Below the pieces are notes generated by a model that worked only from the letters and a program-made list of their open reading frames with translations, did no database searches and was not told where the DNA came from. DNA of 14,919 bases, taken from positions 1-14,919 of the forward strand of contig JBOHPP010000176.1 in assembly GCA_050731755.1 (NCBI GenBank), read 5' to 3'. Position 1 is the stretch's first letter. Each line of letters starts with the position of its first letter. This DNA is from JBOHPP01 sp050731755. Lineage in GTDB: Bacteria > Methylomirabilota > Methylomirabilia > Rokubacteriales > CSP1-6. Below are positions 6,933 to 13,189 of this stretch, piece after piece. Position numbers and translations under genes: made by a program.

Positions 6933-7516
6933 CACGTGAGGCCAGCGGCCATCGCTTCCACCCATTCCGCCGAGTCGGCCACTGCGGACAGGGGACGCGG
7001 TTCTTCCGGCGCGGTCTGCTCGGGACGTAGGGGCGCCTGATACCAGGCAACGTCGTGCCACGCGCCGAGCTTGTAGCCGACGCCACGGTACACGCCCACC
7101 AACCGGAAGCCCATGGCCTCGTGAAGACCCACGCTGGCGGGATTGGGGAGCGTGATGCCGGCGTACGCTTTCGCGTAGCCCTGACGCCCTAGCACCGCCA
7201 GGATCGCCGCGTAGAGAGCGCGCCCCACGCCCCGCCGGCGATACTCCGGACCGATGTATACCGTCGTGTCGACGGACCATCGATAGGCCGCTCGATCGCG
7301 GTGAGGGCTCGCGTAGCAGTATCCAGTGGTCGTTCCGTCGTCATTCAGGACGAGCCAGGGCAGGCGCTCCGTCGTCGCGTGAATCCGGCGTGCCATCTCG
7401 GCCGGCGAGGGAGCAACCTCCTCGAAGGACACTGCCGTCGCCTCGCAGAACGGAGCGTAGATGCTGGCGATGGCGACCGCGTCGGCCTGCCCGGCCAGCC
7501 GAATGGCTGCGGTCAT
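6905..7516 (-). CDS. GNAT N-acetyltransferase, phosphinothricin acetyltransferase (PAT)-like
   Basis: A 203-residue acetyl-CoA-dependent acetyltransferase. The N-terminus IRLAGQADAVAIASIYAPFC, the core VDTTVYIGPEYRRRGVGRAL (acetyl-CoA loop RRRGVGRA at 93-100), NPASVGLHEAMGFRLVGVYR (125-144) and GYKLGAWHDVAWYQAPL match the PAT family, which acetylates phosphinothricin or methionine-sulfoximine-like amino acids. The true substrate here is unknown. Members usually end soon after the APL segment (about 163). Here about 40 further residues run into the 28-base convergent overlap with the Nudix gene, so the tail may be a drifted stop. The ATG at 7516 overlaps the upstream methyltransferase stop as ATGA, so the two are probably translated together. 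Confidence 0.9.
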   Translation of the reverse strand: MTAAIRLAGQADAVAIASIYAPFCEATAVSFEEVAPSPAEMARRIHATTERLPWLVLNDDGTTTGYCYASPHRDRAAYRWSVDTTVYIGPEYRRRGVGRALYAAILAVLGRQGYAKAYAGITLPNPASVGLHEAMGFRLVGVYRGVGYKLGAWHDVAWYQAPLRPEQTAPEEPRPLSAVADSAEWVEAMAAGLTCYRRCSPWA

Positions 7517-8376
7517 TCTCTATGCTCGGTCGAGAGGCAGAAGTCCCCACCATGGAGCCAGCACGTTTCCGTCGGCTCATGCCGATCCCGCCGGAGCGAC
7601 CTGACCCCGTGCCACGCTCCGCCCCGGAACGCCCCGGTGAGCTTCTCGTTCATCTCTGAATCTCGCGCGCCCAGGCAGGGGAAGATCCCGACCTCGGAGA
7701 TGAACCGAGCCGAGAAGCCTCCACCGTCCCGTGTGACTTTCAGCATGCCCCCGCGACCGTGACCCAGCGGACTGATGGCCACGGTGATCGGGACCAGGAG
7801 TCGGCCCCCAGGACGCAGCGCGTCCAGCCACAATGGGCACGGATGGGTCGCGCCGGCGTTGACGAAGATGGCGTCCGTGGGTCCAGCGTCGTACGTGGTG
7901 CCGTCCCGCTCGAGCACCTCCACCTGGGCGAGGTGGCTCAGATTTTTGCGGGAACGAGCGGCCAGGTCGGTGTCGAGCTCGATGGCCGTGACGTGCCCGG
8001 CCGAGCCCACCAGTTCGGCCAGGATCGCCGTGTAATAGCCGACCCCGCAGCCGATGTGCACGACCCGCTCACCGGCCTGCAGGTCGAGCGCGTCCATCCA
8101 GAGCGCCAGGGCCGCCGGCTGTCCGTTGTGAAGACGGCGGGCGGTGTCGATGGCCACGAGAACGTTGTGATACAAGTGGCGCGGATCGGCGTCTTCGGTC
8201 GTGCGATAGGCCACGCCGCCGGGGTCGGCGGGCGCCAGGATCTCCCAGGGGCCGGCGCCGAGGAAATGCTCGCGGGGGACGGTGGCGAACGCCCGGACCA
8301 GGCTCGAGGAGCGTACGTTCGACACCGCTCGTAGCTCTTCCGCGTAGAACTTCCGGAGCACGGCCAGATCCGTCAC
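7513..8376 (-). CDS. PCMT-like SAM-dependent methyltransferase
   Basis: A 287-residue protein related to protein-L-isoaspartate O-methyltransferases, which repair damaged aspartyl residues. The N-terminus has VRAFATVPREHFLG (27-40), a typical PCMT opening, followed by the SAM-binding motif I ERVVHIGCGVGYYTAILAE (103-121), the acidic loop VTAIELD (129-135) and LRPGGRLLVPI (187-197). It is longer than the roughly 210-residue classic enzyme because of an extra C-terminal part, and the usual motif I 'EIGTGSGYQ' reads HIGCGVGYY. It may therefore methylate another target. The start is a GTG at 8376, 12 bases after the VOC stop. Its own stop overlaps the GNAT start. The set VOC, methyltransferase, GNAT is likely one transcript. 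Confidence 0.85.
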   Translation of the reverse strand: MTDLAVLRKFYAEELRAVSNVRSSSLVRAFATVPREHFLGAGPWEILAPADPGGVAYRTTEDADPRHLYHNVLVAIDTARRLHNGQPAALALWMDALDLQAGERVVHIGCGVGYYTAILAELVGSAGHVTAIELDTDLAARSRKNLSHLAQVEVLERDGTTYDAGPTDAIFVNAGATHPCPLWLDALRPGGRLLVPITVAISPLGHGRGGMLKVTRDGGGFSARFISEVGIFPCLGARDSEMNEKLTGAFRGGAWHGVRSLRRDRHEPTETCWLHGGDFCLSTEHRE

Positions 8377-8388
8377 CCCTACGGACCC

Positions 8389-8751
8389 TCACTTCTCCTT
8401 CATCGAGCGCTCGTCCCAGAGCCGGATGAGGTAGCCGTCAGGGTCCCTCAGTTCAGCCCCGTAGCCCCAGTGGTTCTTGCCCGGCGCGTGGGCGAACTCG
8501 GTGCCGCGTCTGGACCAGTCGACGAACGTGGACTCGACGTCGGCGACCTGGAAGTACAGGGCACACCCAGTGGGTTGAACCGCGGAGGGCGCCTGCTGCA
8601 GGAAGATCGTGAAACCATCGCTGTCCTGTAGCGCCACCGTCTGCCGGTCGGGAACCTCGAACTCGATCTTCAGACCGAGCGTCCCGAGGTACCAGGCGCG
8701 GGAGCGATTCACGTCGGCAACGGGGATCGTGAGATGGTCGAACTTCATCAT
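8389..8751 (-). CDS. VOC (glyoxalase/bleomycin-resistance fold) protein
   Basis: A 120-residue protein opening MMKFDHLTIPVADVNRSRAW and ending DPDGYLIRLWDE, the two halves of a single VOC module pair. The start ATG at 8751 is preceded by GAGGGAG with six bases between, which strongly supports separate initiation even though the reading frame continues upstream without a stop. His6 is present at the first metal position, but the C-terminal Glu usually seen as 'ELW' is Arg in IRLWDE, so the standard metal site may be incomplete. The function could be binding or resistance rather than lyase or dioxygenase chemistry. Next gene downstream is the methyltransferase, 12 bases away. Confidence 0.85.
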   Translation of the reverse strand: MMKFDHLTIPVADVNRSRAWYLGTLGLKIEFEVPDRQTVALQDSDGFTIFLQQAPSAVQPTGCALYFQVADVESTFVDWSRRGTEFAHAPGKNHWGYGAELRDPDGYLIRLWDERSMKEK

Positions 8752-9156
8752 GCTTGGCTCCCTCGATCGTTGGTTTGCCCCGCGAACGAACGCGAAACGG
8801 TAGTTCGGATTCCAAGGGTCGTCGAACCCTTCGAGGCCGAGCTCCCGGCGGCCGGCGTTGCTCCAGAGGCAGAGGACATCACGGCGTCCGAAGAAACCGA
8901 ACCAGGGATCATGAAGGAAGATGACCGGCCGCTCGCGTTGCACGTCGGGGTATTCGATCCCGAAGTAGAGGGCGTCCTCGTACGCCGGCCGCTCGAGGCC
9001 GAGGCGAACGGCCTCGGCGATCGCTTCGTCTGACGTGACGTCGTGATCGAACTCGAGGAGAATGATTTCGCGGATGCGGGTGGCCGCGAAGCGCCTCGCC
9101 GGAAAGTTCTCGGAGGTCACGCACGAGTGGGCATACTCGTAGTGGCCGGCCTCCAC
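8389..9156 (-). CDS. Unknown domain reading in frame into the VOC protein (possible fusion)
   Basis: From GTG 9156 the frame runs 255 residues. The first 135 are not VOC and include ILLEFDHDVTSDEAIAEAVR, AYEDALYFGIEYPDVQRERP and HDPWFGFFGRRDVLCLW. Codons are strongly G/C-ending and the text is rich in aromatic residues, so this is real coding sequence on the minus strand. The frame stays open for another 32 codons upstream (9157-9252), including YRITAGDGRTTEKL, which also reads like protein, so the true start may be further up and use a rare codon; no ATG, GTG or TTG occurs there in frame. Either this is a true fusion or an upstream gene has lost its stop just before the VOC start. Family not recognised. 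Confidence 0.6.
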   Translation of the reverse strand: MEAGHYEYAHSCVTSENFPARRFAATRIREIILLEFDHDVTSDEAIAEAVRLGLERPAYEDALYFGIEYPDVQRERPVIFLHDPWFGFFGRRDVLCLWSNAGRRELGLEGFDDPWNPNYRFAFVRGANQRSREPSMMKFDHLTIPVADVNRSRAWYLGTLGLKIEFEVPDRQTVALQDSDGFTIFLQQAPSAVQPTGCALYFQVADVESTFVDWSRRGTEFAHAPGKNHWGYGAELRDPDGYLIRLWDERSMKEK

Positions 9157-9252
9157 GAGCTTCTCGGTCGTTCGGCCGTCTCCGGCCGTGATCCGGTAGC
9201 TATGCGTACCACGCTCTCCTTGAAGGATGCAGCGGCTGGTGTGCGCGCCGAG

Positions 9253-9513
9253 TCACCTGAGCTGCCGCTTCTCCAGCGACTCGAACTCGTGGGACACCGA
9301 GAGCTTGAGGGCTATGGTCGCGCCGCCGAAGAGCACGAGATACGAACCCACGGCTATGCCCCGCGCAATGAGCGCGTTTCGGGTACGAGCTGGCTCCGGC
9401 GACCGGCCTTTCCAGCGGAGGGCAAGAACGATCGCAGTGCCGACACCCGTCAACCATATCGGGAAGAACAGGACGCTCAGCGCCTGATGAATCTTGTGGG
9501 CTAGTACGTCCAA
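9253..9513 (-). CDS. Small two-helix membrane protein, unknown
   Basis: An 86-residue frame with two hydrophobic segments, about 12-33 (LSVLFFPIWLTGVGTAIVLA) and about 50-69 (GIAVGSYLVLFGGATIALKL), separated by a basic loop RWKGRSPEPARTRNALIAR. This predicts a hairpin in the inner membrane with both ends on the same side. The start is a TTG at 9513 without a clear Shine-Dalgarno, so the N-terminus is uncertain. It lies 54 bases after the 3-hydroxyanthranilate dioxygenase stop on the same strand, and its stop is in the same frame as the unknown-VOC reading frame that follows. No family recognised. Confidence 0.55.
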   Translation of the reverse strand: MDVLAHKIHQALSVLFFPIWLTGVGTAIVLALRWKGRSPEPARTRNALIARGIAVGSYLVLFGGATIALKLSVSHEFESLEKRQLR

Positions 9514-9567
9514 GGGGGCATCTCAGCCGTGAACGAGGGTCGCCGTGATGCTGCCGATCGCTGACGC

Positions 9568-10092
9568 TCAGGCGCCGGCGGGAATGGGGAGGACCGCGCC
9601 GCACGTCCGGCACGTGCGCAGCGCCTCGCTGGCGTTGAAGCCCTGGATGATGTCGCGCAGCTCCACCTCGATGTTGACGCAGGAAAAGCTCGCCTCGTGG
9701 AGCTGCGTTCCGCAGCTCTCGCAGAACCAGGCCAGGCGGTCCAGCTCGTCCGGGCGGCGCTTGCGCTCGATGACGAGCCCCCAGGTATCGGGCGGGCGGA
9801 CCGGGCAATGCGGTGTTCCCGCCGGACACAGCATGGCCTCACCTTCGCGCACACGGACCTCGCGACGGCGGCCGCCAGTGTCGATGCAGACGACGGTGAT
9901 GTCGCCCGTCAGCTGGTAGAAGATTTCGTCGCCGGGGTCGATGTGGAAGTCGTTGCGCGCGTTCGGCCCCCGGATGATCTGGTAGATGAACTCGCTCTCC
10001 GGGAACACCTCCTTGTTCGCCACCGGCGGGCGAAAGGCGTCCCGGTGCTCCTCGATCCACCGCTTGAGATGAACGGGCGACAAGACCGCCAT
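9568..10092 (-). CDS. nbaC: 3-hydroxyanthranilate 3,4-dioxygenase
   Basis: A 174-residue cupin that opens the ring of 3-hydroxyanthranilate with O2 to 2-amino-3-carboxymuconate semialdehyde, in kynurenine or 2-nitrobenzoate breakdown. Every residue known from the Cupriavidus enzyme is visible: iron ligands His50, Glu56 and His95; substrate-binding Arg46, Arg99 and Glu109; and the C-terminal rubredoxin-like site Cys124, Cys127, Cys161 and Cys164 of the bacterial type. The ATG at 10092 gives the family length; the longer frame to 10227 overlaps the SDR and is rejected. It lies 28 bases downstream of the truncated SDR. No other kynurenine-pathway gene (kynureninase, ACMSD, aminomuconate dehydrogenase) is in the window. 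Confidence 0.95.
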   Translation of the reverse strand: MAVLSPVHLKRWIEEHRDAFRPPVANKEVFPESEFIYQIIRGPNARNDFHIDPGDEIFYQLTGDITVVCIDTGGRRREVRVREGEAMLCPAGTPHCPVRPPDTWGLVIERKRRPDELDRLAWFCESCGTQLHEASFSCVNIEVELRDIIQGFNASEALRTCRTCGAVLPIPAGA

Positions 10093-10120
10093 CGCGCTGA
10101 CCTCCCGGGCGCCGGCCATT

Positions 10121-10579
10121 CTATGCCGCGGTGTACCCCCCGTCCACCGGCAGGGCCACGCCGGTGACGAAGGCCGCCACGTCACTCGACAAGTAGAGAA
10201 TGGCCGCGGCGACGTCGTCCGGGACACCGAAGCGCCGAAGCGGGTAGCGGCCGAGCGTCGCCTCGCGCCACGCCGGGTCCCGGAGCAGGAGCGTCGTCAT
10301 CGGCGTCTCGATCACGCCCGGGCACACGCAGTTCACGCGCACCCGCGGCGCCCACTGGAGCGCCATCTGGCGGGTGAGGTTCGCGACACCGCCCTTGGAG
10401 GCGGCGTAGGCGGGCGAGAGCGAGCCGCCGGCCGCCTCGATCGTCTTCGCCGTGGCCCCGGCGGCGTCGAGGGTGAGATCGGCGCAGGCCACGCGGGCGC
10501 CTTCCGCGGCCAGCCGCATGGCCGTCGCCCGGCCGATGCCCGACCCCGCGCCCGTCACCAGCGCGACCTTCTGGCGCAT
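10121..10579 (-). CDS. Short-chain dehydrogenase/reductase lacking its middle third (probably inactive)
   Basis: A 152-residue SDR where about 250 is normal. The Rossmann start is intact (VALVTGAGSGIGRATAMRLA, TGxxxGIG at 9-16), as are YAASK (Tyr58, Lys62), VNCVCPGVIETPM and the C-terminal VTGVALPVDGGY. Between Gly52 (IEAAGG) and Tyr58 the chain jumps directly from beta-3 to the catalytic helix: the acidic D-V after beta-3, the NNAG motif, the catalytic Asn and the catalytic Ser are all missing, about 90 residues, with the frame kept. Such a protein cannot form a complete active site. Start ATG 10579 is the natural SDR start. It lies between the VOC gene and nbaC on the same strand. An in-frame deletion in the genome or a collapsed assembly are both possible. 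Confidence 0.85.
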   Translation of the reverse strand: MRQKVALVTGAGSGIGRATAMRLAAEGARVACADLTLDAAGATAKTIEAAGGSLSPAYAASKGGVANLTRQMALQWAPRVRVNCVCPGVIETPMTTLLLRDPAWREATLGRYPLRRFGVPDDVAAAILYLSSDVAAFVTGVALPVDGGYTAA

Positions 10580-10628
10580 GCGCACGCGCGGCAGGGTAGC
10601 GGAGAAGGCCGGACTGCGCCACCCCTGA

Positions 10629-11072
10629 CTACTCGAGATCCAGGCGATCGCGCCGGGGACCGAGGGTGCGCATGGTCTCGAAGCCGTGTTCCACCATGTC
10701 GCAGTACAACTCCACGCGGTTCCCGTCGGGGTCAGGGAAATACACACTCCGCGTCACGTTGTGCTCGATGGTGGCCTCGACCGGCACCCCCATCGCCTTC
10801 AGTTCTCGGTAGGCCGCCTGGAGTTCCTCAAAGCTTCCGAGCTGCCACGCCATATGGTGCAGACCCGGCTGGGCCGCATGAGGCGTTTCGCCGGTAGCCA
10901 GTTGGAACAGAGCCAGCTCGTGGTGCTCCTGGCCGAAGCTGAGGAACACCGTTCCCCGCTCCGTGTCCTCGTGGGCCACCTTCAGCCCCAAGGTCCGGGT
11001 GTAGAAGTCCTTCGACTTGCCAGCGTCACGGACTTTCAACACGACATGCCCGAGCTTGCGTGCCTGAATCAT
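10629..11072 (-). CDS. VOC protein, extradiol dioxygenase-like
   Basis: A 147-residue two-module VOC protein. The motifs LGHVVLKVRD, GLHHMAWQLGSFEEL and DPDGNRVELYCD place His9, His72 and Glu121 at the three metal positions of type I extradiol (catechol 2,3-dioxygenase-like) enzymes, though it is about half the length of classic two-domain XylE/BphC enzymes. A ring-cleaving role would fit nbaC downstream, but glyoxalase-like or other activities are equally allowed. Start ATG 11072 overlaps the stop of a possible 47-residue ORF, with GGGGGGT about nine bases upstream. The SDR remnant begins 49 bases after its stop. Confidence 0.87.
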   Translation of the reverse strand: MIQARKLGHVVLKVRDAGKSKDFYTRTLGLKVAHEDTERGTVFLSFGQEHHELALFQLATGETPHAAQPGLHHMAWQLGSFEELQAAYRELKAMGVPVEATIEHNVTRSVYFPDPDGNRVELYCDMVEHGFETMRTLGPRRDRLDLE

Positions 11073-11212
11073 GTTTGGTCACCCCCCAGCGCGCCTTGTC
11101 GGCCCTTCGAGCCATCAGCGAGACGGTCATCCCGCTCGCGCATCAGCCAATAGGTAAGACCGAGAATCGCCCAATGCTCCCTCACGTGTTTCCATCTTCG
11201 AGATACGTGCAT
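11069..11212 (-). CDS. Possible 47-residue ORF coupled to the VOC gene
   Basis: ATG 11212 follows GGAGG with six bases between, an excellent ribosome-binding site. The ORF encodes 47 residues starting MHVSRRWKHVREHWAILGLT and then YWLMRERDD, a basic helix-like start followed by a short hydrophobic patch. Its TGA overlaps the VOC ATG as ATGA. The site plus overlap argue for translation; codon third positions are only mildly G/C-biased, so it may be a leader ORF or chance. It matches no family I know. Confidence 0.38.
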   Translation of the reverse strand: MHVSRRWKHVREHWAILGLTYWLMRERDDRLADGSKGRQGALGGDQT

Positions 11213-11430
11213 CCTGTTCCTCCCGGGACCGGGCTACGCAGCCTGAGGCTCCGCATCGGCGACGGCGCGTGACGTCGGCCGCCGCCCCCTTTCGTTCCGG
11301 ACGGGCTCGACTATAGCGTGCTGCTGCCGCAGCGGCCAGGCTGTGTACCGTGGCCGAGACGGCCGCTGACCCGGCGGAAGGCCGGCCCGTGCCGCCCGGC
11401 CGGTGTATCATCCGGGCAAAGGAGCCCACC
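11213..11430. other. Divergent intergenic region
   Basis: About 218 bases between the minus-strand VOC set and the plus-strand thiolase operon (358 if the 47-residue ORF is not real). It holds a possible minus-strand -10, TATAGT (11315-11310), and a plus-strand -10, TATCAT (11406-11411). No repeat, RNA gene or operator-like inverted repeat was evident. Confidence 0.5.
11406..11411 (+). promoter_or_regulatory. Possible -10 element for the thiolase operon
   Basis: TATCAT lies 20 bases before the thiolase ATG, and AAAGGAG (11418-11424) sits between them as ribosome-binding site, so transcription would begin near 11418 with a very short leader. No recognisable -35 lies upstream. Confidence 0.3.
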
Positions 11431-12615
11431 ATGCCGGACGCCGTCGTCGTCTCCACCGCGCGCACCCCGATCGGTAGGGCGTATCGCGGGGCCTTCAACA
11501 ACACTCACGGCGCCGTGCTCGGCGGCCACGTCATCAAGCACGCCGTGGAGCGCGCCCGCCTGGAGCCGGGCGAGGTCGAGGACGTCATCCTGGGCTGCGC
11601 CATGCCCGAGGGTGCGACGGGCCACAACATCGCGCGCCAAGCGGCCATCCGTGCCGGCCTGCCCGTCACGACCGCCGGGGTGACGGTCAACCGCTTCTGC
11701 TCCTCGGGCCTGCAGGCCATCGCTATGGCGGCCCACCGCGTGATCGTGGACCGTGTGCCGGTGATGGTGGCAGGCGGGCTGGAGTCGGTCAGCCTCGTAC
11801 AGACCGAGCACATGAACCTGCATCGCTTCCGCGAGACGTGGCTCGAGGAGCACAAGCCCGAGATCTACATGTCGATGATCGAGACGGCCGAGGTGGTATC
11901 CAAGCGCTACTACATCACCCGCGAGCGGCAGGACGAATACGCCCTGGCCAGCCAGCAGCGCACGGCTGCCGCTCAGCGCGACGGTCGCTTGGCCGCCGAG
12001 ATCGTGCCCCTGCCGACGGTCAAGCTCGTCCAGGACAAGGCCACGGGCGAGATGCGCGAGGAGGAGGTCACGCTGGCCAGGGACGAGGGCAACCGGCCCG
12101 ACACCACGCTGGAGGGTCTGGCCGCGCTCAAGCCGGTGACCGGCGAGAAGGGCTGCATCACCGCGGGAAACGCCAGCCAACTCTCCGATGGCGCGTCGGC
12201 CTGTGTGGTCATGGACGCGCGACTGGCCGAGCGGCGGGGGCTGCAGCCGCTCGGGATCTTCCGCGGCTTCACCGTGGCCGCCTGCGAGCCCGACGAGATG
12301 GGCATCGGCCCCGTCTTCGCGGTGCCGCGGCTCCTCGAGCGCGTCGGCATGACCATGGACCAGATCGATCTCTGGGAGCTCAACGAGGCGTTCGCCGTCC
12401 AGGTCGTGTACTGCCGCGATCGCCTCGGCATCCCCATGGAGCGGCTCAATGTCGACGGCGGCGCCATCGCCATCGGGCATCCCTACGGCATGAGCGGCGC
12501 GCGCCTGACTGGCCACGCGCTCGTCGAGGGTAAGCGCCGCGGCGCCCGGTACGTGGTGGTCACCATGTGCGTCGGCGGCGGCATGGGAGCGGCCGGCCTC
12601 TTCGAGGTCGCCTGA
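11431..12615 (+). CDS. Thiolase (acetyl-CoA C-acyltransferase), second copy
   Basis: A 394-residue thiolase with nucleophile Cys90 (NRFCSSGLQ), NEAFA at 318-322, His350 (AIAIGHPYGMSGAR) and Cys380 (TMCVGGGMGAAG). ATG 11431 follows AAAGGAG. An upstream in-frame start at 11350 is rejected because the extra residues are not thiolase-like. It resembles the thiolase at 3096-4283 along its whole length. The covering-loop region differs, with an aromatic and charged stretch here (NLHRFRETWLEEHKPEIYM) against NPWVKERHPGLYM there, so substrate range may differ. It heads an operon with gamma carbonic anhydrase (two bases after its stop), LLM oxidoreductase and AlkB-like genes. Confidence 0.95.
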   Translation: MPDAVVVSTARTPIGRAYRGAFNNTHGAVLGGHVIKHAVERARLEPGEVEDVILGCAMPEGATGHNIARQAAIRAGLPVTTAGVTVNRFCSSGLQAIAMAAHRVIVDRVPVMVAGGLESVSLVQTEHMNLHRFRETWLEEHKPEIYMSMIETAEVVSKRYYITRERQDEYALASQQRTAAAQRDGRLAAEIVPLPTVKLVQDKATGEMREEEVTLARDEGNRPDTTLEGLAALKPVTGEKGCITAGNASQLSDGASACVVMDARLAERRGLQPLGIFRGFTVAACEPDEMGIGPVFAVPRLLERVGMTMDQIDLWELNEAFAVQVVYCRDRLGIPMERLNVDGGAIAIGHPYGMSGARLTGHALVEGKRRGARYVVVTMCVGGGMGAAGLFEVA

Positions 12616-12617
12616 CG

Positions 12618-13130
12618 GTGATCCGGGCCGTCCCCGGGCGCACGCCGCGCATCCATCCCGGTGCCTGGGTGGATCCCGCGGCCCAGGTCATTGGCGACGT
12701 GGAGATCGGTGAGGCCTCCAGCATCTGGCCGGGAACCATTGTGCGCGGCGACCAGGACAATTACATCCGCATCGGCCGGAATACCAATGTCCAGGACTGC
12801 TCGGTGCTCCACGTCACGCCCGAGTATCCGTGCCTTGTCGGCGACAACGTCACCATCGGCCACCGCTGTGTCGTTCACGCCTGCACGGTCAAGGACAACG
12901 TCCGAATCGGCATCGGAGCCGTGGTGCTGAACGGCGCGGTGGTGGAGGAGTGGGCCCAAGTGGGCGCCGGCGCCCTGGTGCCGCCGGGCAAGGTGGTGCC
13001 CTCGGGCTGGCTCGTCATGGGCGTGCCGGCCAAGCCCGTGCGGAAGATGAGTCAGGAGGAGCTGGACGACATCGCCCGCAACGCCCGCGAGTACATCGAG
13101 CTCTGGCGCCGCGACTACGGCCAGGGCTGA
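12618..13130 (+). CDS. Gamma-class carbonic anhydrase family protein (YrdA-like)
   Basis: A 170-residue left-handed beta-helix protein built of hexapeptide repeats (AQVIGDVEIGEASSIWPGTI, then DNVTIGHRCVVHACTVKDNV and NVRIGIGAVVLNGAVV), ending in a C-terminal helix EELDDIARNAREYIELW. The trimer's metal ligands are present: His65 (SVLHVTP), His82 and His87 (GHRCVVHAC); Arg44 and Asp46 (VRGDQDN) are also the conserved pair. The start is GTG 12618, two bases after the thiolase stop, with GAGG further upstream, so translation probably continues from the thiolase. Members reversibly hydrate CO2 or bind CoA-related ligands; many YrdA-type proteins have no measured activity. The role within a thiolase operon is not known. 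Confidence 0.92.
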   Translation: MIRAVPGRTPRIHPGAWVDPAAQVIGDVEIGEASSIWPGTIVRGDQDNYIRIGRNTNVQDCSVLHVTPEYPCLVGDNVTIGHRCVVHACTVKDNVRIGIGAVVLNGAVVEEWAQVGAGALVPPGKVVPSGWLVMGVPAKPVRKMSQEELDDIARNAREYIELWRRDYGQG

Positions 13131-13189
13131 ACGCGAAGTATCCACAGGCGACAAGGGCGGCGGCTGACGCCGGCGCCGAGGAGCCCACG

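Noticed and set aside
8734..9033. 99-codon plus-strand frame opposite the unknown domain
   Set aside because: The minus strand has better G/C-ending codons and more protein-like text; the plus frame has no ribosome-binding site.
6905..9156. Antibiotic resistance island (PAT-like GNAT plus bleomycin-type VOC)
   Set aside because: Both families are broad and mostly metabolic; no mobile element or resistance regulator is nearby, and the VOC metal site looks incomplete.
11069..11212. Attenuator leader peptide
   Set aside because: No run of a single amino acid and no alternative hairpins before the VOC gene; kept only as a possible small ORF.
11311..12516. 401-codon minus-strand frame opposite the second thiolase
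   Set aside because: Shadow of the same kind as opposite the first thiolase; that both thiolases show it follows from their shared codon pattern.
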